The notes under the pieces were generated by a model, which made no database searches, was not told the DNA's origin, and saw nothing but the letters and a program-made list of their open reading frames with translations. A DNA stretch of 64,000 nucleotides from contig NZ_PJAI02000001.1 in assembly GCF_002843355.2 (NCBI RefSeq), positions 62,001 to 126,000 on the forward strand, in the 5' to 3' direction. This document shows positions 27,723 to 36,795 of the stretch, one piece after another; position 1 is the stretch's first letter; the number at the start of each line of letters is the position of its first letter. The position numbers and the translations under genes were made by a program. This stretch comes from Colwellia echini (GTDB lineage: Bacteria > Pseudomonadota > Gammaproteobacteria > Enterobacterales > Alteromonadaceae).

Positions 27723-28838
27723 TTACGCTGTAGCTTGTTGGTATGCCCAAGTTAGCCAAGGTAATAAAGCCACTAGGTCTGCTTGTTCAACGGTTGCACC
27801 ACACCATATACGTAATCCTGCTGGTGCATCGCGATAGGCGCCAATATCAAAAGCAACAGCTTCATTATCAAGTAACTTAATAATAGTTTTTACTTGATCT
27901 TCATCGGCTTTTAATACAAAACAAACACTGGTGTTTGATGTGGTTTCAGGAGTTTTGGCTAAGAAATCAATCCAATCATTCTCAGCGACAAAATCAGTTA
28001 ATACTTTTAAATTAGCTTCACTTTTAGCAACTGCTGCAGATAAGCCTCCAATTTCGTCAACCCAGTTAAGCGCATCAAGGTAATCTTCAACACATAACAT
28101 TGATGGTGTATTAATGGTTGCGCCTTTAAATATACCGTCAATTAATTTGCCTTTGCTGGTTAAGCTAAATACTTTTGGGATAGGCCAAGCGGGCGTGTAA
28201 GATTCTAAACGCTCAACTGCTCTTGGGCCTAAAATTAACATGCCGTGTGCACCTTCACCACCAAGTACTTTTTGCCAGCTAAAAGTGGCCACATCAATTT
28301 TTTTCCAATCAAGTTCCATGGCAAAAACAGCACTGGTAGCGTCACAAATAGTTAAACCTGTGCGCTCATCACTGATCCAATCGGCATTCTCAACTTTAAC
28401 GCCTGAGGTTGTGCCATTCCAAGTGAAAATAGTATCGTTGTCAGGATTAGCTTGTGAAAAATCAGGAAGTTCACCGTAAGCACCAGTAAAGGTACGGGCA
28501 TTTTCTAATTTTAATTGTTTAGCAACGTCTGTTCCCCAACCAGAGCCAAAAGACTCCCACGCAAAAACATCCACAGGGCGTTGACCTAGTAATGACCACA
28601 TTGCCATTTCCATAGCGCCGGTATCTGAGCCAGGTACAATGCCAACTTTATAACCGTCAGGTAAATTTAATAAGCGAGCAGTTTCAGTAATAGCTTTTTC
28701 TAAACGTTCTTTACCAAGGCTGCTACGATGTGAACGACCTAAACTGTCTGTGTTAAGTGCAGCAAGACTATAACCAGGACGCTTTGTACATGGGCCTGAA
28801 GAGAAGTTAGGGTTAGCCGGTTTAGTATTCGGTTTCAT
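27723..28838 (-). CDS. serC: Phosphoserine aminotransferase
   Basis: PLP enzyme converting 3-phosphohydroxypyruvate and glutamate to phosphoserine; also used for PLP synthesis. 371 residues. The N-terminus [15 protein letters not shown] and LGRSHRS place it in the Methanosarcina/alphaproteobacterial-type SerC group rather than the enteric type. The PLP lysine is in [17 protein letters not shown] divergent SerC type in a gammaproteobacterium suggests old replacement or transfer; this is inference. SerB is not in the window. Confidence 0.9.
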   Translation of the reverse strand: MKPNTKPANPNFSSGPCTKRPGYSLAALNTDSLGRSHRSSLGKERLEKAITETARLLNLPDGYKVGIVPGSDTGAMEMAMWSLLGQRPVDVFAWESFGSGWGTDVAKQLKLENARTFTGAYGELPDFSQANPDNDTIFTWNGTTSGVKVENADWISDERTGLTICDATSAVFAMELDWKKIDVATFSWQKVLGGEGAHGMLILGPRAVERLESYTPAWPIPKVFSLTSKGKLIDGIFKGATINTPSMLCVEDYLDALNWVDEIGGLSAAVAKSEANLKVLTDFVAENDWIDFLAKTPETTSNTSVCFVLKADEDQVKTIIKLLDNEAVAFDIGAYRDAPAGLRIWCGATVEQADLVALLPWLTWAYQQATA

Positions 28839-29128
28839 TAATGTTCCTTGAACTTAGGGTCATTGTGCTTGCTTTGTATTAGGGCTTAGTGCTGTTTTAG
28901 GGCGACTTTATCAGTAATATTTGGGCAAAAAAAAATTTGATAAAATACTGCCTTAATTTACATAAGTATTCAACACTGATGATTGAGAATTAAACAATAT
29001 TAAATTTGAGATAAAGTTTTAGGATGTGAATTTAGTGTCAATAGGCTTGAGTTTCCAGGGGAAGGAGTAAGCGTTTTATTGGTGAATTTACTCCCATCAT
29101 TAGGTTTGTAATAAAGTAGAGAATATAA

Positions 29129-29614
29129 TTAACGGTTACTCGTAATTCGCTGTTTATCTCCAGAAAAAGAGTCATATAATTCAGCATGCGCTTTATGAGA
29201 AAAGGTATCTTGTCGATCTTTGTATTGGCTAATCCAATCTATCAACATCACTAAATTCGCATCTTGTGCTGTTGCACTCTCATATTTATGAGGCTCCCAA
29301 GGGCGATTCTTAGCATTTTCAATACAGGCTTCAATAGGTAAATCTAGGAAGATAATCTTATCGGCTTTATTGGTTAATAATTGCAGTAAATCTGCGTAAC
29401 AACCTTCTACCACCCAGTTCTTATTCTGTTTGATAAAAGTAGCTATCTTTTCTTTACTTACAGCAAGTGGCGTTCGCGATGGCGGCGAAGTCGCTTGCCA
29501 AGCAATGGTGTCTAAGTCTAAATGCGCAATATTATTAGTAGTCTCACGACAGATTTGTTTAGCTAATGTCGATTTGCCGGAGCCTGAATTGCCAAATATT
29601 AATGTTTTACTCAA
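29129..29614 (-). CDS. P-loop kinase-like ATPase (adenylate/shikimate kinase fold)
   Basis: 161 residues with a clear Walker A, GNSGSGKSTLAK, at residues 8-19. HLDLDTIAWQ and WVVEGCYADLL follow, the layout of small nucleoside/topology-modulation kinases (FlaR-like). The phosphate acceptor is unknown. It is a monocistronic gene divergent from the TDT transporter with a 101-base spacer. No membrane segment or signal peptide. Confidence 0.75.
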   Translation of the reverse strand: MSKTLIFGNSGSGKSTLAKQICRETTNNIAHLDLDTIAWQATSPPSRTPLAVSKEKIATFIKQNKNWVVEGCYADLLQLLTNKADKIIFLDLPIEACIENAKNRPWEPHKYESATAQDANLVMLIDWISQYKDRQDTFSHKAHAELYDSFSGDKQRITSNR

Positions 29615-29715
29615 AACGAATCTCCCATAGAATATGTTATTAATAATATCGTTTTTTATCTTCTAGACCAACAAGTGTGGTTGCTTCTATTTGATATGCA
29701 TTTAAAGGCACTAAA

Positions 29716-30876
29716 ATGACCGAGAGCGTAGTGAATGAATTATCTGATTCGAATAAGCCTAATGAGTTAAATGAGATTCCTGAATTAAATATAGAAATTG
29801 GCCCTAATTGGTTTGCTTCTGTTATGGGCACCGCGATTATTGCCAATGCGGCTATTGGTTTACCTAAGGTGGGTAATCAGCTTAATTCATTTGGTTTTTC
29901 AATTTGGTTGCTATCAGCGCTTTTATTAATCGCTATGTTGTTATTGGTAACGCTGCAAACTATCAGCAAACCACATATTATTAAGCGCCAATTTAATGAT
30001 TCTGTTATGGCGCAGTTTTTTGGTGCGCCGCCAATGGCATTGATGGCGGTAGCGGGAGGCACATTATTATTTGGCAATGCGCTATTTAGTCAAGAAGCTG
30101 TACTAACTATTACTTGGGTGCTTTGGTCGGTGGGTACAGTGTCAGGAATCATCACGTCGGTTATCATCCCTTATCGCCTTTTTACTCATCATGAAGTTCG
30201 CGGTGATGCTGCCTTTGGCGGCTGGCTTATGCCGGTTGTTCCACCAATGGTTTCTGCGGCAATAGGGGCAATGTTACTGCCTTATATTCAAGACAACGTA
30301 TTACAACAAACCATGCTTTACGGCTGTTACGCCATGTTTGGTATGAGCTTAATGGGCGCGTTTATCATTACCACATTAATTTGGGGGCGATTAGCACACT
30401 CAGGAACATCAGGTGGTGCGCGCGTACCAACGCTGTGGATTATACTAGGGCCTTTAGGTCAATCTATTACTGCTGCTGGCGCGTTAGGTACCGTAGCATT
30501 AACGGTTGTTGAGCAGCCAATTGCTGGCAGTTTACACAGCATGGCTATTTTATATGGTGTTCCTGTTTGGGGGTTTGCTTTTTTCTGGTCAATGTTAGCA
30601 ACTTGTTTAACAGTGCGAGCGCTGCGTCGTAAAATGCCTTTTGCTTTAACTTGGTGGGCGTTTACATTCCCGGTAGGAACGTGCGTAACAGGTACTACAC
30701 AGTTGGCATTACATACCGGTTTACCTGCTTTTGAATGGGCTGCTGTTTTGTTATTTTCAGTATTACTTTGTGCTTGGGTTGTTGCAGCTATAGGAACGAT
30801 AAGAGGAGTTAAGGGGGGAAATCTTATTAAAAACCCAACCAATTCTCCTGTAATTATTTCGAGAAAGGGTAAGTAA
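29716..30876 (+). CDS. TehA/TDT family membrane transporter
   Basis: 386 residues with about ten membrane helices. The opening EIGPNWFASVMGTAIIANAA is the characteristic first helix of the tellurite-resistance/dicarboxylate transporter (TDT, SLAC1/TehA) family. Members export C4-dicarboxylates, sulfite or anions, or raise tellurite tolerance; the substrate here is not predictable. A polar acidic N-tail of about 30 residues precedes helix one. AAAGG precedes the ATG. It ends 25 bases from the convergent binding-protein gene. Confidence 0.85.
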   Translation: MTESVVNELSDSNKPNELNEIPELNIEIGPNWFASVMGTAIIANAAIGLPKVGNQLNSFGFSIWLLSALLLIAMLLLVTLQTISKPHIIKRQFNDSVMAQFFGAPPMALMAVAGGTLLFGNALFSQEAVLTITWVLWSVGTVSGIITSVIIPYRLFTHHEVRGDAAFGGWLMPVVPPMVSAAIGAMLLPYIQDNVLQQTMLYGCYAMFGMSLMGAFIITTLIWGRLAHSGTSGGARVPTLWIILGPLGQSITAAGALGTVALTVVEQPIAGSLHSMAILYGVPVWGFAFFWSMLATCLTVRALRRKMPFALTWWAFTFPVGTCVTGTTQLALHTGLPAFEWAAVLLFSVLLCAWVVAAIGTIRGVKGGNLIKNPTNSPVIISRKGK

Positions 30877-30901
30877 CCTGCAAACTAGGGGGATACTCAA
30901 T

Positions 30902-31708
30902 TTAGTTAGCGAGCCATTTTTTCTTTAATAGTTGCCAGTTAGCTTTACCTTCAGTTGAATTAAACCAATTTTCAAAATCTTGTTTAACGTCAGGCTGTGA
31001 TTTAGAGAAAAGAATACTGCGAAAATACTTATGTTGAGGTTCATTTAATACAAAAAGTTGGGTCGCTATTTGAGAATGCTGTTTTGCTAAATGATAATAT
31101 GTTTGATAGCCTAAAACCCCCACATCTCCGCGGTTTTTTAATAACATAAGGGGGATCAAAGGTTCATTTTTAACGTCAATTCTAAGGCTTTTATTATTCG
31201 TAAAATTAGCCTTCAGGTCTGGATAATAATAGCCACGAACACCTACAATGGTTTTACCAAAAAATGAGCTTTCATCTTCATATTTTAAGCTTGGGTCCTT
31301 ACTTAAATAAATATTTTTATCAATGATTAACCCATTAATCCAGTGGTATTTATGTTGGTTATCATCATTAACCCATGAAGGTATGATCCACAGCAGTACA
31401 CCATTATCATCAAGTTTTTTTAGGGCTCTTTTTTTCGGTAGGTAAGATAAGCGATAACTATATGTAGTTGAGAAGTCATTTAAATAATCGATAAAATCAT
31501 AACTCAAGCCAATTCTGTTAGCTTGATCAACAATAAAGGGCGGCTTGTCGAGGTATACGTAGATATCGATAGGTACTTTTGCGCATGATAACGATGAAAA
31601 CGTTACAAGGATAATAAATATAAAATATCGGAAGGTATTATCCAAGTTAAGTAATATAAACAAAGTTAAACCTCTACAGGAATACTCAAAAAAGCTACGG
31701 ATAGCCAT
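30902..31708 (-). CDS. Periplasmic solute-binding-like protein (SBP_bac_3)
   Basis: About 268 residues: a hydrophobic export signal (FIFIILVTFSSLSCA) and a type-3 periplasmic binding fold (YVYLDKPPFIVD, LSYDFIDYLND, IVGVRGYYYPD). No permease gene is adjacent, so it may be an orphan sensor-like binding protein, as is common in these marine genera. The ATG at 31708 lacks a ribosome site. A TTG at 31661-31663 preceded by AGAGG gives a more normal signal peptide and may be the true start. Confidence 0.7.
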   Translation of the reverse strand: MAIRSFFEYSCRGLTLFILLNLDNTFRYFIFIILVTFSSLSCAKVPIDIYVYLDKPPFIVDQANRIGLSYDFIDYLNDFSTTYSYRLSYLPKKRALKKLDDNGVLLWIIPSWVNDDNQHKYHWINGLIIDKNIYLSKDPSLKYEDESSFFGKTIVGVRGYYYPDLKANFTNNKSLRIDVKNEPLIPLMLLKNRGDVGVLGYQTYYHLAKQHSQIATQLFVLNEPQHKYFRSILFSKSQPDVKQDFENWFNSTEGKANWQLLKKKWLAN

Positions 31709-31806
31709 CGAATCTGATTAACTAGAAGTTAGTGTAGTTATCAATATAGATTAATGAAAGGGGAACTTTTAAAAATACTTTAAGCAGAAGTGATTATTTA
31801 TTATTC

Positions 31807-33192
31807 CTATAAACGAATATGTTGACTAAAAGTGTCAAGTAACTCGTCTTGTCGGTGAGTAACAAATAAAATTGTTGACTGGCTATCTTTCATGATCATT
31901 TTAATAATTTTTAAAATTCGGTGGCGATTAAATTCATCTAAGCCTTGAGTTATTTCATCTAATATTAATAACAGAGGTGCTTTAATTAAGGCGCGAACAA
32001 TTAATGCCAATCTTTGTTCGCCAAAACTTAACTCGTTAAAGAGTGCTTTTTCTTTTTGATCTAAACCAACTTTTTTTAACCATTGACGAGCGTAAACAGC
32101 TTGATAGTTTTCAGTTTGTTGATATAAACCAATAGAGTCGAAAAGCCCTGAAAGTACTACGCTCAGTAAAGTACCATTTATGCGATACTGGCGATGTAAT
32201 TCTGGGGTTACTATGCCCATATTGGCCTTTAATTCCCAAATACTTTCACCGCTACCGCGTTTAAAACCAAATAAGGTTAAATCATTGCTATAGCATTGAG
32301 TACATTCACCGGTGATTAAATTTAATAAAGTTGATTTACCACTGCCATTTTTACCTGTTATTAGCGTATGTTGCTTTGGTTTTACGCTGATATTTAAGCC
32401 TTCAAAAACGGTTTTATTTTGATAACGAACCGCGCCATTCACTAATTTGAACAGATATTCATGAGGATATAATCTGTCTTTTCTAAATTCTTCAGGTAGT
32501 TCGATTGGTTCGTCATTATCGGTGTTGAAAAACTCATTTAATCTTTGTTGCGTTGTATTGTTATGTTGATCACCAATAACACTGAGTTCTCCATGTTTGA
32601 TTATTGCTATTTTTTCACACCAAGCAGGAACATCACTACGGTTGCCTAATAACAGCATAAGACTGGTATTTCGTTCATTAATAACGTTGATAAATAGTTG
32701 GTTTAGTATGTAGCAACTTTCTTTATCTAAACTGTCAAACGGGTCTTCACAAATAAGTAGTTTCTTACCTTGTAAAATGGCGGCCAGTAACAATAATTTT
32801 CGACCTTCGCCACTACTTAGTTGGCGATAACCTGAGTGTAATAATTTATCTAAGCCGACCATTTTTATTAACGGGTCGTTTAATTTATCTGCGGGTAAAA
32901 ACTCACAAACTAATGTCCCAAAATCTTGTTGATTAATATCATCAGTTGCTTCAATTTTTAATTCATGTTCGTATATTTTTTGCTGTTCTTCAAATGAGAT
33001 TACTGCGATGTCATTACTATTTGGTAGGTCTAATGTTTCTACTGTACTAGGCGCTAACTCACCCGTTAATAAGTGCGCAATGGATTGTCTGCCAGAGTCA
33101 TTTGTGCCAAAAACACACCAAGATTTAGCTTGTTCTATTGACCAGTTTTCTATCATTAAACTTGGGTGATAATAGTTTTTAATGGTAAACAT
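31807..33192 (-). CDS. Twin ABC ATPase, ModF-like
   Basis: 461 residues with two ABC ATPase modules in tandem and no membrane part, the architecture of ModF/PhrA. The first module (about 1-220) has a degraded Walker A, GTNDSGRQS, lacking the lysine, although its signature RQLSSGEGRKLLLLAA and Walker B remain. The second (about 240-461) is intact: GKNGSGKST, LSFGEQRLALIVRALI and LLLILDEIT. The role of ModF is poorly defined. No molybdate transporter genes are nearby. Confidence 0.85.
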   Translation of the reverse strand: MFTIKNYYHPSLMIENWSIEQAKSWCVFGTNDSGRQSIAHLLTGELAPSTVETLDLPNSNDIAVISFEEQQKIYEHELKIEATDDINQQDFGTLVCEFLPADKLNDPLIKMVGLDKLLHSGYRQLSSGEGRKLLLLAAILQGKKLLICEDPFDSLDKESCYILNQLFINVINERNTSLMLLLGNRSDVPAWCEKIAIIKHGELSVIGDQHNNTTQQRLNEFFNTDNDEPIELPEEFRKDRLYPHEYLFKLVNGAVRYQNKTVFEGLNISVKPKQHTLITGKNGSGKSTLLNLITGECTQCYSNDLTLFGFKRGSGESIWELKANMGIVTPELHRQYRINGTLLSVVLSGLFDSIGLYQQTENYQAVYARQWLKKVGLDQKEKALFNELSFGEQRLALIVRALIKAPLLLILDEITQGLDEFNRHRILKIIKMIMKDSQSTILFVTHRQDELLDTFSQHIRL

Positions 33193-33274
33193 GTAGAGGC
33201 CTTGGTTAAAATAAAATGAAGTGTCTGGTTAGAAGGTAATGATAAAAAGTATTGTAATATTTAAGCTAAATACG

Positions 33275-34999
33275 TTAAAAAACAACACAGTTTTTTCCTA
33301 AGTTTTTGGCTTTGTAAAGTTGCTTATCAGCTAAATTAATTAGCATTTTGAGTTCTGTATTGTCTTTATTACTGTGAATATATTTAGTTGCCACGCCAAT
33401 GCTTGCTGAAATAATGGTTTTTTCTGCAGCATGAAGTGTTACATCTTTGTTGATGGCTAAGCGATATTTTTCAGCAATAACTACCGCTGTTGCTAATGCT
33501 GTATTGGGTAATATAGCAATAAATTCTTCACCACCCCAACGAGCGATAATATCATTGGGTCTAGATTCTTGAACGAGTATACGCGCTACATCTTTTAAAA
33601 CAGTGTCACCCATGTCATGACCTTGGGTGTCATTTAATATTTTAAAATTATCTAAATCAATCATGATAACTGAAACTTCCATTTTGTTATTTAATGGAGA
33701 TGCTAATATTTTTTCAAAATCAACATACAGCGCCCGTCTATTATTTATTTGGGTTAATGGGTCAAGGTTGGCTAGTTTCATCGCCAGATTTTTTTCTGCT
33801 TCAATTTGATTGAACTTAGCAGCCAAGGCTAAGGAAAGTAATAATGCTTCAAGCAATATGCCTATTTCAATGGCCAAATAAGCGATAGAGTTATATTCAA
33901 TTAAACCCCAAACCGTAGCACTAGTAACTAACGCGCCGCTTATACCCATGAGAGTCGCAAAGAAAAAGTAATAAGCTAACGGTATTTTCTTTTTAATAGC
34001 AACGCCGCCAATGAGGATAACTAGCATTGAAAAGATAATGGTATTAACAAAAACCAGTCTGATTGAGGCCGCGTGATCATTAAATAAAATGCTTAACAAA
34101 ATCGCTCCAGCCATTAAACCAAGGTAAATCAATACTAATCGGTAGAGTGGTTTACAATATTGTTTTAAATATAAAAACTCTAATGAAAACAATAGGCCAG
34201 TAATTATATGGCCCGACATAAAAAGGGTATTACTCCATTTTTGAAAGGTTACAGACTCAGACCAAAACCATGAGAATCCATGACCTGTATAGGCTGTATT
34301 CATCATTAAAAATGCAAGCATATATACTGAATATAATAGATTTGATCGACTTTTCATGCTGATAGCAATGAGAAAGTTATAAAGCATCAGGGCAATTATA
34401 GCGCCATAAACAATACCGTAACGGTAAGTTTCAGTGGTTAAAGCTTGATAGCGTGATTCATTATCACGAATGTATAGTGGCACTACGAGAGGATCGGGTG
34501 ATGAAATCCGAACAAGTAATAAGCTGTCTTTAATTGGAAAATCAATGTCTAGCTCGAAATAACGGCTGTCAATTACGCGTTCAGAGTAAGGGTATTGGTC
34601 ACCTAATTGTTGTTTTAATAGTAATTTATCATTGTCAAAATGATAAATATCAATAGAATCAAGCCAAGAGGTTTCTAAACTTATTCTTTTATTAATAGTG
34701 GATAGTGAATTATTTTTAATAGGAATAACAAGCCATTTACCTTTGTCATCAAACCCAAAGTTTAAATAATTTGTTTTTGCTTGATAACCTTCACCCTGAC
34801 GAAACCTCATTAAGATAGCTTCTACAGACGTTGCTTGGTCTGATTCGTTAATCCTTTCGGTAATTATGGTGGCGTATGAACCAACCGCTAAGTTGTTTTG
34901 TTGAGAAACGTCTAATGGTTGGCTGTAGCCTAAGCGACTAAATAATGTCGTGGCAATTATTATTAAGAAAAAAACGTATTGTTTAATACTGTAATTCAT
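33275..34999 (-). CDS. 7TM-DISM diguanylate cyclase
   Basis: 574 residues from the ATG at 34997-34999. A TTG six codons earlier (35017) is possible but has no ribosome site. Signal peptide (to about residue 26), an extracytoplasmic 7TMR-DISMED2-type beta domain (about 45-180), seven membrane helices (about 190-385) and a C-terminal GGDEF domain. The catalytic motif is GGEEF, preceded by RPND, an intact inhibitory I-site. It should make c-di-GMP in response to an extracytoplasmic, often carbohydrate-like, ligand; the ligand is unknown. Confidence 0.92.
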   Translation of the reverse strand: MNYSIKQYVFFLIIIATTLFSRLGYSQPLDVSQQNNLAVGSYATIITERINESDQATSVEAILMRFRQGEGYQAKTNYLNFGFDDKGKWLVIPIKNNSLSTINKRISLETSWLDSIDIYHFDNDKLLLKQQLGDQYPYSERVIDSRYFELDIDFPIKDSLLLVRISSPDPLVVPLYIRDNESRYQALTTETYRYGIVYGAIIALMLYNFLIAISMKSRSNLLYSVYMLAFLMMNTAYTGHGFSWFWSESVTFQKWSNTLFMSGHIITGLLFSLEFLYLKQYCKPLYRLVLIYLGLMAGAILLSILFNDHAASIRLVFVNTIIFSMLVILIGGVAIKKKIPLAYYFFFATLMGISGALVTSATVWGLIEYNSIAYLAIEIGILLEALLLSLALAAKFNQIEAEKNLAMKLANLDPLTQINNRRALYVDFEKILASPLNNKMEVSVIMIDLDNFKILNDTQGHDMGDTVLKDVARILVQESRPNDIIARWGGEEFIAILPNTALATAVVIAEKYRLAINKDVTLHAAEKTIISASIGVATKYIHSNKDNTELKMLINLADKQLYKAKNLGKNCVVF

Positions 35000-35449
35000 C
35001 AAGATACCAGTACTCAAAGGTAAATAATTAGGTAGATTACTTTTACGTTATTACCTGCTATTTAATACTATTGAAAAGTAGGTAATGGAGAATTACCTTA
35101 GTTTATTTATACTTAGCAAGTGTTAATTAATAATCTAGTTCAATCCATTTTACCGTCACGTGAAACTAAAAATATTTTACACCAGATAGTTAACATTGTA
35201 ACTTTAAAATGTCGTCAATTGACGACGTGTTTTAGAGCAGTCTATAAAAAAATAGCCACTAACTTCAAAGGTAGCGGCTATTTATTGGTTAGCTTATTGC
35301 GCTTATATAGTGCGATTACCTTTTTTAGTGCATTTTTTATAGAACTTTTATTTAAAAATAAACCTGACCTTTCGGTCAGGTAACGGTTTGCGCCTTTGGT
35401 ATTAAGTTTGCTTAATCAGTTACACTTAAATAACTTGAGGGGAAATTAC
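35000..35449. other. Intergenic region with palindrome and hairpins
   Basis: 450 bases. It holds a perfect 16-bp palindrome GTCGTCAATTGACGAC (35211-35226). It also holds a near-perfect 12-bp hairpin AAATAGCCACTA/TAGCGGCTATTT (35250-35261, 35272-35283) and a CCTGACC-tttc-GGTCAGG hairpin (35363-35380), 70 bases before the deaminase start. An 87-codon frame at 35120-35383 has no ribosome site or family likeness and I do not call it. A small RNA or leader structure is possible. Confidence 0.5.
35211..35226. promoter_or_regulatory. Perfect 16-bp palindrome, operator candidate
   Basis: GTCGTCAATTGACGAC is fully self-complementary and lies in AT-rich spacer upstream of the deaminase gene. The likely reader would be a dimeric repressor; none is identifiable. 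Confidence 0.4.
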
Positions 35450-36460
35450 ATGCAAAGTTTTATCGAAAAAATGCCGAAAGCGGAATTACACGTTCATATT
35501 GAAGGCACATTAGAGCCAGAATTGAGTTTTGCGTTAGCGAAAAAGAATAATGTGCAATTAAACTATGAAACACCTGAAGCATTAATTTCGGCATATGATT
35601 TTAATGATTTACCTTCCTTCTTAGCGATTTATTATGCAGGTATGAATGTATTAATTGAAGAGGATGATTTCTATCAATTAACCTATGCATATTTAAGTAA
35701 AGCAAGAAGCCAAGAAACTTTATATACAGAAATATTCTTTGACCCCCAAGCACATACAATAAGGGGGGTTAGCTTCGATACCATTATTACCGGCATTCAC
35801 AAAGCACAAGTAGACGCAGAAAAAAACTTAGGCATTAAGAGTCAATTAATTATGTGTTTTTTACGTGATATGAGTGCTGAATCTGCAATGGAGCATTTAG
35901 TGTTAGCAAAACCCTATCTTAATTGGTTGATTGGTGTTGGCTTAGATTCTGATGAAAGAGATAATCCACCGAGTAAGTTTTATCAGGTGTTTGCACAAGC
36001 AAAAAAGTTAGGTTTAAAATTAACTATGCATTGCGATGTTAATCAAAATAATACCTTAGTGCATATTAAACAATGCATAAATGAAGTTCAGGTTGACCGT
36101 ATCGACCATGGCGTAAACTCTTTAGAAAGTGAAGAGTTATGTGAGCTAATAAAAAGCCATAAATTAGGGTTAACAGTTTGTCCTGTGTCTAACCAATTTG
36201 TTGTGCAATCTCTTACTTCAAATGAAATTCATCAAATGTTAGATAAAGATATGCTGGTTACCATTAATTCAGATGATCCCGCTTACTTTAGAGCGTACTT
36301 AAATGAAAACCTAATAAAACTTCAACAAGAGGGAAGTTTTACAGCAGAACAAATGGTAACTATGGTTGCAAACTCATTTAAAGTGTCGTGGTTAGCTGAA
36401 GAAATAAAAGATAATTACTTACAACAACTGGAAAATTATGTGAAAGAATATACACATTAA
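35450..36460 (+). CDS. Adenine/adenosine deaminase family protein
   Basis: 336 residues from the ATG at 35450 (GAGGGG 9 bases upstream); an earlier in-frame start at 35396 has no such support. The metal-binding HVHIEGTLEPEL is the signature of the adenine aminohydrolase branch rather than of classical adenosine deaminase. GVGLDSDE, DRIDHGVNSLES and VTINSDDPAYF follow. The catalytic-glutamate segment, usually HAGE, reads MHCDVNQ here, so that glutamate is absent. Activity on adenine is plausible but should not be assumed. Purine salvage, cytosolic. Confidence 0.82.
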   Translation: MQSFIEKMPKAELHVHIEGTLEPELSFALAKKNNVQLNYETPEALISAYDFNDLPSFLAIYYAGMNVLIEEDDFYQLTYAYLSKARSQETLYTEIFFDPQAHTIRGVSFDTIITGIHKAQVDAEKNLGIKSQLIMCFLRDMSAESAMEHLVLAKPYLNWLIGVGLDSDERDNPPSKFYQVFAQAKKLGLKLTMHCDVNQNNTLVHIKQCINEVQVDRIDHGVNSLESEELCELIKSHKLGLTVCPVSNQFVVQSLTSNEIHQMLDKDMLVTINSDDPAYFRAYLNENLIKLQQEGSFTAEQMVTMVANSFKVSWLAEEIKDNYLQQLENYVKEYTH

Positions 36461-36563
36461 AGATTAAACATTCATGAGCATACTCATTATAGCTTCAGAA
36501 TAAATACCTCTGATGTCAGTGACTGCTTTGGTGGCATAATTCATGTAATTATCCATAAATTAT

Positions 36564-36771
36564 TTAACTAACCTGAATTAGGGATAAGCAAAATGCTACA
36601 ACAGCTCTAATTATGCGTATTTCTGCGTTTTGAAAACTCCCAATAACCAGTTATTGGTTTCGTTTTCTCGCCTTGAACTACGAATAATTGAAACTACTGT
36701 AGAAGTATAACGCTAACCAATTGATATTATTTGGTTATACATGTTCATTATCCCGAGTTCAGGTTAACTAA
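36564..36771. repeat. MITE-like element with 24-bp terminal inverted repeats
   Basis: The ends 36564-36587 and 36748-36771 are inverted copies matching at 20 of 24 positions (core AACCTGAATTAGGGATAA against TTATCCCGAGTTCAGGTT). The 208-bp body has no coding capacity. Its left interior (AAATGCTACAACAGC) and centre (CAATAACCAGTTATT) recur at 59301-59458, and the centre is also related to 15011-15170. It fills the spacer between the deaminase and fructokinase genes. Confidence 0.8.
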
Positions 36772-36795
36772 CTTAAATTAAGTTAGTTAAATAAT

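Noticed and set aside
35120-35383. 87-codon open frame on the plus strand between the DISM cyclase and the deaminase
   Set aside because: No ribosome site, no family likeness, and it runs through two hairpins and a palindrome. Better explained as spacer.
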